Shown: in pieces, positions 1-8,010 of the stretch | Layout of the letters: each line of letters begins with the position of its first letter | Numbering within the stretch: the first letter of the stretch is position 1 | DNA from: an uncultured Peptococcaceae bacterium | GTDB taxonomy: Bacteria > Bacillota > Peptococcia > Peptococcales > Peptococcaceae | Reading direction: 5' to 3' | Assembly: GCA_910585405.1 (NCBI GenBank) | Contig: CAJUDO010000014.1 | Span: forward strand, 6,835-70,834 | DNA: 64,000 nt | Made by a program: the position numbers and the translations under genes | Notes under the pieces: generated by a model | Told to the model about the DNA's origin: nothing | The model's input: the letters and a program-made list of their open reading frames with translations, nothing else | The model's database searches: none

Positions 1-156
1 ATGGAAGAAAGCGGGCTGCTCACCCGCAAGGTGTTTCCAAAGGTACCGCCGCATACTGAATATACTCTGACAGAAACAGGATACAGCTTGAAGCCCATTT
101 TAGATGCGATGGTTGTGTGGGGAGACAATTATAAAACAACGCATTCTGAAAAATGA
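1..156 (+). CDS. HxlR-type winged-helix regulator, C-terminal part (cut by window start)
   Basis: The open frame runs from base 1 to a TGA at 154-156 and gives 51 residues. The pattern GLLTRKVFPKVPPHTEY, then LTETGYSL, then a late tryptophan, is the typical end of HxlR-family DNA-binding proteins: wing with R-x-(V/Y)-x-x-x-PP-x-V/T-E-Y followed by LT-x-x-G. HxlR proteins are small MarR-like repressors or activators that often respond to redox or aldehyde stress. The N-terminal helices lie outside the window, so the start and the regulated gene are unknown. A hairpin follows at 180-205. Confidence 0.75.
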   Translation: MEESGLLTRKVFPKVPPHTEYTLTETGYSLKPILDAMVVWGDNYKTTHSEK

Positions 157-179
157 AGGACATGCTACAGAAGAGAAAA

Positions 180-205
180 ACGGCATAGCCTGTAGGCTGT
201 GCCGT
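180..205 (-). terminator. Hairpin between converging genes, intrinsic terminator
   Basis: An 11-bp stem (ACGGCATAGCC / GGCTGTGCCGT, one G-U pair) with a 4-nt loop. On the minus strand it is followed by TTTTTCTCTT, so it fits best as the terminator of the dehydrogenase gene ending at 252. It could also stop the HxlR gene reading from the left. Confidence 0.7.
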
Positions 206-251
206 AGTGTTCGTATTATTATTTTATAGTGTTGCCTTCGCAGTCCATCGT

Positions 252-1232
252 TTAATCAAGTACAGGTGTTTTTAGGTACTGTTTGTTGACTACATCCCGT
301 TTGGAATTGAAGGGACGATGATTTTCAAAATTCAAAATGTTAGAGTAACAATAGTTTACCATATTGATATCATTATCTTTGGTATTGCCGCCAGCGTGAG
401 CAGAGGCTACTACATTATCTAAGCGCACTAATTTGTTGTCTGCCGGCAGAGGTTCCTGGGCATAGGTGTCCAGTCCGGCACCGAGAAGGCGATGATGTTC
501 CAGAGCATCGACTAAAGCATCTTCATCTACAATAGGACCACGGGCAGCATTAATCAGGATGGCTAATGGTTTCATTTTGGCTAACGCCTGCGCATCAATC
601 ATTCCGCGGGTTAAAGCTGTTAATGGTGTGTGCAGTGTGACAATGTCGGAGGTGCGTAGCAATTCATCCTGAGAAACAAATTTGTAGCCATATTCTGCTT
701 CCAATTCTGTTTTCCGCTCAATATCATAATATTGTACCGTAGCGCCGAATGCAGTGACCAATTTGGCTACCTTGCTGCCGATATTGCCAAGGCCAATAAT
801 CCCTACGGTTTTACCGTTGATCATATAGGAACGGCCAAAATATTCGGTTTTTGGCCATACGTTATTGAGGATTTTGCGGTTGATTGGCAGCAAATTGCGG
901 TATACAGCGAGCATCAGCATGATGGTGAGCTCAGCGGCAATTCCGCTGTTTACACCAGGGCAGGTGGAGATGGGAATATCCCGTTTGCCCCAAGCCTCCA
1001 AATCCATATCGTTGTATCCGGCGCCCCAACGCTGGATTAATTTCAATTTGGGCGTAGTATGAAGTAAAGATTCATCTACTTTTAAACGGGTGATTAAATA
1101 GTCACATTCTGCCAACTTGGGAAAATCTTCTGGCTCAATGCCTTCTACCAGCTCAAATCCTTCTGGTACATTCTCATGCAGTGCTTCCAATGCGCCGGGA
1201 AAATAAATTCCTGTTAAACCTATTTTTTTCAT
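252..1232 (-). CDS. D-isomer-specific 2-hydroxyacid dehydrogenase
   Basis: A 326-residue NAD(P)-dependent dehydrogenase that should interconvert a 2-keto acid and a D-2-hydroxy acid in the cytosol. The Rossmann motif GLGNIG sits near residue 150. The catalytic Arg lies in NAARGPIVDE, the Glu in AQEPLP and the His in SAHAGG, all in the family order and at the usual length of about 320-330. The ATG at 1232 is chosen over a TTG nine bases upstream because AAAGGA is well spaced from it. The gene lies downstream of a TAXI-TRAP transporter on the same strand. A terminator hairpin at 1281-1318 separates them, so cotranscription is only partial or absent. The substrate is not readable from sequence; the Phe T-box upstream of the transporter makes a phenylpyruvate/phenyllactate-like acid a reasonable guess. 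Confidence 0.88.
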   Translation of the reverse strand: MKKIGLTGIYFPGALEALHENVPEGFELVEGIEPEDFPKLAECDYLITRLKVDESLLHTTPKLKLIQRWGAGYNDMDLEAWGKRDIPISTCPGVNSGIAAELTIMLMLAVYRNLLPINRKILNNVWPKTEYFGRSYMINGKTVGIIGLGNIGSKVAKLVTAFGATVQYYDIERKTELEAEYGYKFVSQDELLRTSDIVTLHTPLTALTRGMIDAQALAKMKPLAILINAARGPIVDEDALVDALEHHRLLGAGLDTYAQEPLPADNKLVRLDNVVASAHAGGNTKDNDINMVNYCYSNILNFENHRPFNSKRDVVNKQYLKTPVLD

Positions 1233-1280
1233 GAAAAACAATCCTTTCTAAAATATATGTAATTTTTCAAGAAAACAAAG

Positions 1281-1318
1281 CAAGCTGCCACGAAAAACAG
1301 CCCAAACGTGGCAGCTTG
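1281..1318 (-). terminator. Intrinsic terminator after TAXI-binding protein gene
   Basis: A perfect 12-bp inverted repeat CAAGCTGCCACG / CGTGGCAGCTTG with a 14-nt loop. On the minus strand it is followed by the T-rich CTTTGTTTTCT. It lies between the binding-protein stop and the dehydrogenase start, so it probably lowers or ends transcription from the TRAP promoter. Confidence 0.8.
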
Positions 1319-1336
1319 TGTTTTATTCGGAAAAGG

Positions 1337-2341
1337 CTACTCTAATACGCCGATTTCTTTGTAATATTTTGCGGCACCATCGTGAATAGGCAGACCAGCT
1401 AAGTCTGTAACAGCATTCTCTACAGAGCAAGATTTCAAAATGCTCTGAGATTCGGACAGTGTATCAATATTTTCCCAGAATGTTTTGGTCAAATCATAAA
1501 TGACATCTTCTGGTACATCGGCAGATGTGCAGATAGTGATTTTAATTGCGGAAGTCATGATATCTTCATCCTGACCGCTGTAGGTACCAGCAGGAATGGT
1601 GAATTTTGCATACCATGGATAAGTTTCCTGCAATTTTTCAATCAATTCTTCATCCATCGGAATCAATTTGCCGCCAGAGGTAGAAGTGATTTCGGTTACT
1701 GCTGCAGTTGGAATTCCAGCCATAATCCAAGCGCCGTCCAACTGTTTATTGCGCATCAAATCGCTGGCTTCAGTGAAACCAACATACTGTGCGTCAATAT
1801 CATCAGGATAGTTTAAGCCTAATGCAGTTAAATGGTAGTTGGTTTCTACTTCAGAGGTACCGCCTGGCGCTCCAGGAGCGAAACGTTTACCTTTTAAGTC
1901 AGCTAAAGTGTTGATTCCAGAATCGGCAGATACAACGACCTGATTTGGGTTGTAGTATAAACCGGCTAATACACGCAGATTTGGGTCTGGTGTACCTTCA
2001 AATGCACCAGTACCGTTCATGGATTCATACATAATACTGGTTACAGCTACGCCAATCTGCGCTTCTCCGTCACGGATACAGTTCAGATTTTCTACGCCGC
2101 CATTGGAGGCAGTAGCGCTGGCAGTTACATAGTCTAATTCATCGTTCCACAAGGTGGCAATAGCAGAGCCCAGTGGATAAACCGTTCCGGTGGTGGCAGC
2201 TGTCATAAAGCTGATAGAAACTGGTTCCTTGCTGTCAGCTTCGTTGTTGTTGTCCTGCGCCTTATCACCGCCGCAGCCAGTTAGTGCGGTCGCTAACAAA
2301 GCGGCACACAGAGAGAAAGCTACTAATTTGTTTTTCTTCAT
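1337..2341 (-). CDS. TAXI-family TRAP transporter solute-binding lipoprotein
   Basis: A 334-residue extracytoplasmic binding protein. It starts with a lipoprotein signal (MKKNKL..., lipobox LTGC at about residue 22), followed by an Asp/Asn/Glu-rich linker. The body has the TAXI pattern: TAATTGTVYPLGSAIATLW near the mature N-terminus, then IGVAVTSIMYE, RVLAGLYYNPNQ and DLKGKRFAPGAPGGTSE. TAXI proteins capture small organic acids or amino acids for a secondary TRAP permease. AAGGGGAG precedes the ATG. The start lies 73 bases downstream of the permease stop, so both are very likely cotranscribed from the T-box-controlled promoter at 4.7 kb. The ligand cannot be read directly. Confidence 0.92.
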   Translation of the reverse strand: MKKNKLVAFSLCAALLATALTGCGGDKAQDNNNEADSKEPVSISFMTAATTGTVYPLGSAIATLWNDELDYVTASATASNGGVENLNCIRDGEAQIGVAVTSIMYESMNGTGAFEGTPDPNLRVLAGLYYNPNQVVVSADSGINTLADLKGKRFAPGAPGGTSEVETNYHLTALGLNYPDDIDAQYVGFTEASDLMRNKQLDGAWIMAGIPTAAVTEITSTSGGKLIPMDEELIEKLQETYPWYAKFTIPAGTYSGQDEDIMTSAIKITICTSADVPEDVIYDLTKTFWENIDTLSESQSILKSCSVENAVTDLAGLPIHDGAAKYYKEIGVLE

Positions 2342-2414
2342 AAAAAACTCCCCTTTGAAAATAATTTATAGATTAAAAATTAATCTCTTCTGTAAAAAGC
2401 ATGTAGCAAATGGA

Positions 2415-4385
2415 TTATACCACATGAGAACGTTTGTCGTTCATTTTTTGAGAAAATAGGATAACAGCCAGCAAAACAATGGCGCATAGATCGGTAATGA
2501 TATGGGGATCTATGCTGAATAGGCCAATTAGAATTAACAGGATTCGTGTAGGCCAGTTACATGCTTTCAGGAGCCATCCTTCCATTCCCGCTGATAAACA
2601 GAACACACCGATACAAGATGTAATAAAGGCGATGAGTGTATTCCACAAGGGAACGCCCTCTGCACTGCCGTAAAGCAGGAGCGGATTATTCAGGAAAAAG
2701 AACGGAATGATAAACCCGGTGAGTCCCAGTTTCACTGCAATCAAAGACGTTTTTGTCTGGTTGGAGCGAGCGATGCCCGATGCTACATAGGAGCTCATGG
2801 CTACTGGCGGCGTAATGTTGGACAGACATGCATAGATTAAGCAAAACATATGCGCTGCCAATGGAGACGCGCCAATTTTAATCAAAACAGGAACTGCTAC
2901 AGCAGCGACGATGACATATGCAGCAACGCCGGGGACGCCCATTCCTAGAATAATACTCAGTACCATAACCATAAATCCGCCTAAGAAAAGCTGGTCAGCA
3001 CCCACTACCTTTAGAACCAAATTGCCAAAGGTAAGACCGAGACCGGTAAGAGATACGGTGCCGATGATAACGCCGATGATAGCGCAGGAAACTCCAACGC
3101 TGACAGCGCCTTTGGCGCCTTCACAGGTCGCCTCTAAAATGATCTGCGGCGTCATTCTGGTTTCTTTACGAAACCAAGATGCAATTATAGTGGCAAAAAT
3201 AGAAACGACCGCGGCATATAGTGGCGTGTAGCCTGCAAACATCATGCCTAATAATACGATTAAAGGTAACATCAAATGTCCGCGGCTTTTCAGCACTTCC
3301 AATGCATTGGGAATATTTTCTTTAGAAAGACCGGTCAAGCCCAGCTTTTTTGCTTCAAAATGTACAGAAAGCAATAATGTCAGATAATACAGAAATGCCG
3401 GAATACAGGCGGCCAGCATAACCTTCGTATAGCTGACGCCTAAAAATTCTGCCATCACGAAGCCTACAGCTCCCATGATGGGCGGACAAAATTGACCGCC
3501 GGTGGAAGCAACGGCTTCCACCGCAGCAGCGAACTCCGCTTTGTAGCCGGTTTTTTTCATCAGCGGAATGGTGATAGTGCCGGTTGTGGCGACATTGGCG
3601 ATGGCGCTGCCGTTAATCATTCCCATGAGCGCGCTGGCCAGTACAGCTACCTTTGCAGGACCGCCGGGAGACTGACCTACTAAAGTCAGCGAAATATCAT
3701 TGATAAATTGACTGAAACCACTGTGTTTCAAAAACGCGCCAAACAATACAAACAAGAAGATATAAGTGGCGCTGACGCCAATCCCTACACCGAAGATGCC
3801 CTGGCTGCCCCAGAACATCAGACTGAGAATGCGCTTTAAGCTAAAGCCGGTGTGACCAAATACACCAGGTATATACGGTCCTAAAAAATTATAAGCCATG
3901 AAAATCAGCCCTAATACAGCCAAACTAGGACAAGCACGGCGCGCCGCTTCGAAAATCAGCAAAATTCCAAAAATTGCAACAGCCAAATCGAAGTTGGTCA
4001 GCCGTCCACCTTTCTGTGCGATAGCATCATATTGTGTGACGACATAAAGGTAAACAAAAATAGTCGCCGCAATCAACAGAAGATCCACAATACTGGGCAG
4101 CTTTCGTTCCCGTTTTTCTTTTTTGAATGCCGGATAATACACAAATGTGAAGCATAAAAGAAATAGAATATGCCACGAACGAAAGTGGATGGTGGACATA
4201 ACGCCGATGGTATTGTAATAAAGCTGAAAAATGGACCAAGCCACGAGACAGACAATTAAAACTTTTTGGAAGACGCCATGATAAGTGCGAGTTCTGTTTT
4301 CTGAGTCAGTTTCTTCTAAAAGTTCCTGTGCCTTTTTCTCAATGTCGAAATTTTGTTCAGACATACTAGGCTGTTCAATAGACAT
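2415..4385 (-). CDS. TRAP transporter permease, fused small and large membrane subunits (TAXI type)
   Basis: A 656-residue integral membrane protein in which the DctQ-like 4-helix part and the DctM-like 12-helix part are one chain, as is usual for TAXI systems. After about 45 cytosolic residues come helices at FQKVLIVCLVAWSIFQLYY and many more. The DctM core shows ALMGMINGSAIANVATTGT and a second repeat with GMGVPGVAAYVIVA and NITPPVA, the substrate and Na+ site regions of the family. The ATG at 4385 is chosen because AGGAGGG lies about 9 bases upstream; a longer reading to 4460 would run into the T-box terminator. The gene is controlled by the leader at 4400-4689. It pairs with the binding protein at 1337-2341. 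Confidence 0.93.
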   Translation of the reverse strand: MSIEQPSMSEQNFDIEKKAQELLEETDSENRTRTYHGVFQKVLIVCLVAWSIFQLYYNTIGVMSTIHFRSWHILFLLCFTFVYYPAFKKEKRERKLPSIVDLLLIAATIFVYLYVVTQYDAIAQKGGRLTNFDLAVAIFGILLIFEAARRACPSLAVLGLIFMAYNFLGPYIPGVFGHTGFSLKRILSLMFWGSQGIFGVGIGVSATYIFLFVLFGAFLKHSGFSQFINDISLTLVGQSPGGPAKVAVLASALMGMINGSAIANVATTGTITIPLMKKTGYKAEFAAAVEAVASTGGQFCPPIMGAVGFVMAEFLGVSYTKVMLAACIPAFLYYLTLLLSVHFEAKKLGLTGLSKENIPNALEVLKSRGHLMLPLIVLLGMMFAGYTPLYAAVVSIFATIIASWFRKETRMTPQIILEATCEGAKGAVSVGVSCAIIGVIIGTVSLTGLGLTFGNLVLKVVGADQLFLGGFMVMVLSIILGMGVPGVAAYVIVAAVAVPVLIKIGASPLAAHMFCLIYACLSNITPPVAMSSYVASGIARSNQTKTSLIAVKLGLTGFIIPFFFLNNPLLLYGSAEGVPLWNTLIAFITSCIGVFCLSAGMEGWLLKACNWPTRILLILIGLFSIDPHIITDLCAIVLLAVILFSQKMNDKRSHVV

Positions 4386-4399
4386 GCATGGTTCCCTCC

Positions 4400-4689
4400 T
4401 AAAACGGAATAAAATATAAAAGGCCATCCGTCCGCAAAGGACGAATGACCGTGGTACCACCTTTTTTTGCAGCGAAGATATCTTTTAAGTGATAGTTTTC
4501 GTTGCCTCAACACTGTGATAACGGACAGAACCCGCTGTATAAATACAGAAGCTCCGGGAGTGAAATTCATCAGATATTTGTGCTGCAGGCTTTTCACCAA
4601 CCAGCCTGCTCTCTGCATTGTAACCAAATTTGACTACTGTAAATCCCATCTTCGCTAAATAAGATTATTGAATATTCATGCATAATAAT
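4400..4689 (-). promoter_or_regulatory. T-box leader, specifier reads UUC/UUU (phenylalanine)
   Basis: On the minus strand the conserved T-box core GGTGGTACCACGG lies at 4461-4449, directly before the terminator. Upstream are the standard Stem I landmarks in order: AGTA (loop-E region), AGAGAGCAGGCTGG, and TGATGAATTTCACTCCCGGAGC. In this last block the specifier triplet precedes ACTC. Reading TTC at 4564-4562 (or TTT one base earlier) gives Phe either way. The leader should let the TRAP permease be transcribed when tRNA-Phe is uncharged, that is, under phenylalanine shortage. AGCGAAGAT near the 5' end is fully complementary to ATCTTCGCT just before the antiterminator, a possible long-range closing helix. 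The T-box identity is firm; the Phe assignment is by pattern. Confidence 0.93.
4411..4450 (-). terminator. T-box regulated terminator
   Basis: On the minus strand GGTCATTCGTCC, loop TTTGC, GGACGGATGGCC, then TTTTATATTTT: a 12-bp stem with G-U pairs and a U-tail. Its left arm begins inside the T-box sequence that forms the alternative antiterminator. This is the expected arrangement for transcription antitermination by uncharged tRNA. Confidence 0.88.
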
Positions 4690-4695
4690 ATTGAA

Positions 4696-4724
4696 ATGAT
4701 AATACAAAAATATGAATTTGTCAA
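4696..4724 (-). promoter_or_regulatory. Sigma-A type promoter of the T-box/TRAP unit
   Basis: On the minus strand TTGACA (4724-4719), a 17-base spacer, then TATCAT (4701-4696). This places the RNA start near 4689, about 35 bases before the first T-box Stem I sequences. Perfect -35 box and ideal spacing. Confidence 0.8.
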
Positions 4725-4901
4725 CTCTTTCAAGAAAAGTTTTTGCGGAAACATACAAGATTATTCAGTATTATTTATTTCTTGCAAGAAATAATTGCCA
4801 AACCGGAACTAAAAATGCAATCTTTTCTACTGCTGCAAAATATGGTATGATAACATTATAGTTTACATCAATAAAAACAGAGAAAAGAGGGGGCAACATG
4901 G

Positions 4902-6485
4902 ATGAAACGTAAACTGATGGCGATTTTATTTCTCGGTATGGCATTCTGGATTGGCGGTCAAACCGCTTGGGCCGGCACGGCAGTGTACAGCAATCCGGTA
5001 TTGGGATATCGTGTGTCCTATCCCGATGATATGCAGCTGGATCAGAGCTTGGGAAATATGTGTACAGTCTTTCGGAATGGAGAATGTCAGATTGAGATTT
5101 ATTATCAACCGTTAAAGCAAAGCAGCTATCTCAGCTATGTGAATTACTCCAACAGTGGTTTTCTGCAAAACAGGGTAGACCATCAAAATTGTTGGACAGG
5201 CAAGCAGACCGTAAACGGTCATAAGGTGCAAATCACAAAATGGCATCGGGCCAAGTTGAAAAATATAGAAAATGATTTCAATTTCTATTACACTGTGGAT
5301 GTACGTAGGAGTGAAACAGAAGCGTACAGCATCTTTATAAAAGCCAATCGGGATATTTCCGGTGATGCCAAGTATATGCAGGTTGTGAACAGCCTTACTT
5401 TCTTGCAACCTCAGGGAAAGAACGAGCCAGTATCTTTTAAAGAGAGCGCAGAGGAAACCCAGGTCCGTGTGGACAGATTGAATATGGAAACAAAATATCT
5501 GCTGCAAAACTATTTTTCTGCAGATGCGCCGTTGACGTGGGGAATTTTTGAACCTACAGCTCCTGGGGATTTGTCTAAGCTGATGAAGCTGGAGGTACAG
5601 ATGGGGCAACGGTTCAAATTCCTCTTGTATTATCATCATTTGTTTGGCAGCGTGCCCGTTGACACAGTGGTGAAGGGGCTGCAAAGCGCTTATGACAACG
5701 GTTACATTACAGAATTGACACTGCAGACAGGCAATTATAATCAGGACAATGCGATGTATGATATTTTGAATGGAGAATATGACGATTATTTTACACGCTA
5801 TGCACAGGCCATTGCCAAATTTGAGCATCCGGTACTTTTACGGTTTGGCAATGAAATGAATGGAGACTGGTGTATTTACTCGGCATGGCATACCGGAAAA
5901 GATACAGAAATCTATAAAAAATGTTATCGTTATATTCACGATATTTTTGATAAAAACGGTGCAAATAATGTGCTCTGGGTATGGAATCCCAATGAAAAAT
6001 CCTTCCCTAATTTCACATGGAATGCCATGGAGCTATACTATCCAGGAAATGAATATGTGGATATTATAGGCCTGACAGGATACAATACAGGTACCTATTA
6101 TAAGGGCGAAAGCTGGCGTAGCTTTGATGAAATCTACGGTAATATGTATCAGACCTATCGGAATATGTTCAGTCAACCCTTGATGATTACGGAGTTTGCT
6201 TGCAGTGGTATTGGCGGCGACAAGGCAGCTTGGATTGCGGATATGTTCCAACAGCTACATAAATACCCGGATATTAAAGTCGCCATTTGGTGGAACGGCT
6301 GCGACTGGGTTGTGCCTGGAGAAGTACCAGCCCGTCCTTATTGGGTGAATGAAACAGCGCAGACATTGGAGAGCTTTAAGCAAGGCTGGGAAGCACAGAC
6401 AGCTGCATTGAAGGCAAAAACAGAACAGGCAAACGTGGCGCAGGAAACTATTGATGACGGGGCGACAAAAGAGGAGGTAAACTAA
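4902..6485 (+). CDS. Secreted GH26-like glycoside hydrolase with N-terminal extra domain
   Basis: A 527-residue protein with a signal peptide (cleavage after about residue 24, ...TAWA-G). A roughly 150-residue N-terminal domain of PsbP/MOG1-like look follows (YSNPVLGYRVSYPDDM). From about residue 205 comes a beta/alpha-barrel with family 26 beta-mannanase features. RFGNEMNGDW near residue 310 carries the likely acid/base Glu and MITEFACSG near residue 430 the likely nucleophile Glu. W-rich strands such as VLWVWNPNE and KVAIWWNGCDW are also typical. It probably acts on beta-mannan-like or cell-surface glycans outside the membrane; the substrate is not proven. AGAGGGGG is 8 bases before the ATG at 4902. 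The next small gene follows one base after its stop. Confidence 0.82.
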   Translation: MKRKLMAILFLGMAFWIGGQTAWAGTAVYSNPVLGYRVSYPDDMQLDQSLGNMCTVFRNGECQIEIYYQPLKQSSYLSYVNYSNSGFLQNRVDHQNCWTGKQTVNGHKVQITKWHRAKLKNIENDFNFYYTVDVRRSETEAYSIFIKANRDISGDAKYMQVVNSLTFLQPQGKNEPVSFKESAEETQVRVDRLNMETKYLLQNYFSADAPLTWGIFEPTAPGDLSKLMKLEVQMGQRFKFLLYYHHLFGSVPVDTVVKGLQSAYDNGYITELTLQTGNYNQDNAMYDILNGEYDDYFTRYAQAIAKFEHPVLLRFGNEMNGDWCIYSAWHTGKDTEIYKKCYRYIHDIFDKNGANNVLWVWNPNEKSFPNFTWNAMELYYPGNEYVDIIGLTGYNTGTYYKGESWRSFDEIYGNMYQTYRNMFSQPLMITEFACSGIGGDKAAWIADMFQQLHKYPDIKVAIWWNGCDWVVPGEVPARPYWVNETAQTLESFKQGWEAQTAALKAKTEQANVAQETIDDGATKEEVN

Positions 6486-6486
6486 T

Positions 6487-6576
6487 ATGTCTGCTGTGGG
6501 GTTAGCCTTAATCATCTTGCCAGCCATCGTAGGCGCGGCAATTATATTTATGATATATGCCATGCTGCATCGTTAA
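6487..6576 (+). CDS. 29-residue single-helix membrane peptide
   Basis: A short frame starting one base after the GH26-like stop. It has a strong ribosome site (GAGGAGG at 6471-6477, nine bases upstream, inside the previous gene's end). The peptide begins MSAVGLALIILPAIVGA and continues with a hydrophobic stretch ending in MLHR, one membrane helix with a short basic tail. It appears translationally coupled to the hydrolase. Function is unknown. Small membrane peptides can help partner proteins assemble, and a toxin-like role is also possible. The coding call rests on the RBS and hydrophobic pattern only. Confidence 0.6.
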   Translation: MSAVGLALIILPAIVGAAIIFMIYAMLHR

Positions 6577-6616
6577 TTGTACAGATGCAGGTAGAGAAAA
6601 CTCAAAATATTAACAC

Positions 6617-6653
6617 AAAAAAGATATCGGCTTTGGCAGTCGATATCTTTTTG
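6617..6653. terminator. Bidirectional intrinsic terminator
   Basis: Stem AAAAGATATCG / CGATATCTTTTT with an 11-nt loop, A-rich on the left and T-rich on the right. It sits between the converging hydrolase/peptide unit and rarA, and can serve both. Confidence 0.85.
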
Positions 6654-6663
6654 ATATGAGGAA

Positions 6664-7986
6664 TTATGTTTCGCGATGGGCTTGCTTCCATGCTTTGATT
6701 TGCTCTAGACGTGTTTTATATTTAGCTTCCAAACCTTGCATAGTGGGCTGATAATATTCTTTGTCCAATAAAGAGTCAGGCAGACATTGCATATTGGTCA
6801 ATTTGTTGGCGGCGTTGTGGGCATATTGATAGCCTTTTCCGTAGTCCAGTTCTTTCATCAATTTTGTAGGCGCGTTGCGAATCTGCAGTGGCACCGGTTC
6901 CGCCAACTGGGTCAACGCGTCCATTTTTGCCTGTTCATAAGCGGCATACAGCGCGTTGGATTTGGGTGCCAGCGACAGATAGACGACGATTTGTGTGAGA
7001 TTGACACTGCATTCAGGCATACCGATGAAATGGCAGGCCTGATATACGGCAGTCGCGAGTTCTAACGCGCGGGGATCTGCCAAACCAACATCTTCACTGG
7101 CGAAACGAATCAGACGGCGCGCTATGTAGAGGGGATCTTCACCGGCCTCCAGCATGCGGGCCAGCCAATAGACTGCCGCATCAGGGTCAGAATTGCGCAT
7201 GGATTTATGCAACGCGGAAATCAGATTGTAATGTTCCTCTCCTTTTTTGTCGTAAAGCAAGGATTTTTTCGAAAGACATTGCTCCAATGTTTCCATGGTG
7301 ACAGTGACGGTGCTGCCCTGCGTGTCCCCGTTCAGTACCGCCATTTCCAAAGTAGATAAGGCAGAGCGGGCGTCGCCGTTGGCAAAGGCGGCAATGAGCT
7401 CCAGCATATCTGGCGGCATATGTACGGTCTGATAACCAAAACCACGGGGATCTTCCAGAGCGTGGGCCAACAGCGCCGTGAGATCTTCCGTTTGTAAGGC
7501 GTGCAGCACAAATACTTTGCAGCGGGAGAGCAATGCACCATTTACCTCGAAGGACGGATTTTCTGTGGTAGCGCCGATGAGAATAATACTGCCCTTCTCC
7601 ACAAAGGGCAGAAACGCATCCTGCTGTGCTTTATTAAAACGATGAATTTCATCTATGAAGACGATTGTTTGTTCTCCACATTGCCGACGGTATTCTGCGT
7701 CTTGCATTACAGTACGAATCTCCTTGATGCCGTTGGTAACAGCAGAGAAATCTATAAAGGTGGAGCGGGTGCGGTTGGCAATAATTTTAGCTAAAGTGGT
7801 TTTCCCCACGCCGGGCGGACCCCAGAAAATCATGGAGGAGATGCGGTCTTGCTCAATTAAGCGGCGCAATACCTTGCCCGGTCCTAGTAAATGCTGCTGC
7901 CCTACAAATTCATCTAAGGTTTGCGGGCGAAGACGAGCGGCTAAGGGCTGTGAACTTTCCCGCGCAAATAAAGATGGTTGTTCCAT
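6664..7986 (-). CDS. rarA: Replication-associated recombination protein A (RarA/MgsA) AAA+ ATPase
   Basis: A 440-residue clamp-loader-like ATPase that acts at stalled replication forks. Walker A GPPGVGKTTLA is near residue 50 and Walker B FIDEIHRFNK near residue 100. Sensor 1 ATTENPSFEVN follows, and a C-terminal MgsA oligomerisation region carries DYGKGYQYAHN. Length and order match the family. The ATG at 7986 (MEQPSLF) is preferred because GGAGGG lies about 7 bases upstream; the upstream MSSYWRDI reading lacks a site. It is a single gene transcribed toward the terminator at 6617-6653. Confidence 0.95.
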   Translation of the reverse strand: MEQPSLFARESSQPLAARLRPQTLDEFVGQQHLLGPGKVLRRLIEQDRISSMIFWGPPGVGKTTLAKIIANRTRSTFIDFSAVTNGIKEIRTVMQDAEYRRQCGEQTIVFIDEIHRFNKAQQDAFLPFVEKGSIILIGATTENPSFEVNGALLSRCKVFVLHALQTEDLTALLAHALEDPRGFGYQTVHMPPDMLELIAAFANGDARSALSTLEMAVLNGDTQGSTVTVTMETLEQCLSKKSLLYDKKGEEHYNLISALHKSMRNSDPDAAVYWLARMLEAGEDPLYIARRLIRFASEDVGLADPRALELATAVYQACHFIGMPECSVNLTQIVVYLSLAPKSNALYAAYEQAKMDALTQLAEPVPLQIRNAPTKLMKELDYGKGYQYAHNAANKLTNMQCLPDSLLDKEYYQPTMQGLEAKYKTRLEQIKAWKQAHRET

Positions 7987-8010
7987 AATGTCCCTCCAGT
8001 ATGAAGACAA

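Noticed and set aside
5112..5828. 238-codon minus-strand frame opposite the GH26-like gene
   Set aside because: It is the antisense shadow of a well supported secreted enzyme; it has no ribosome site and a low-complexity His/Cys/Ile-rich translation.
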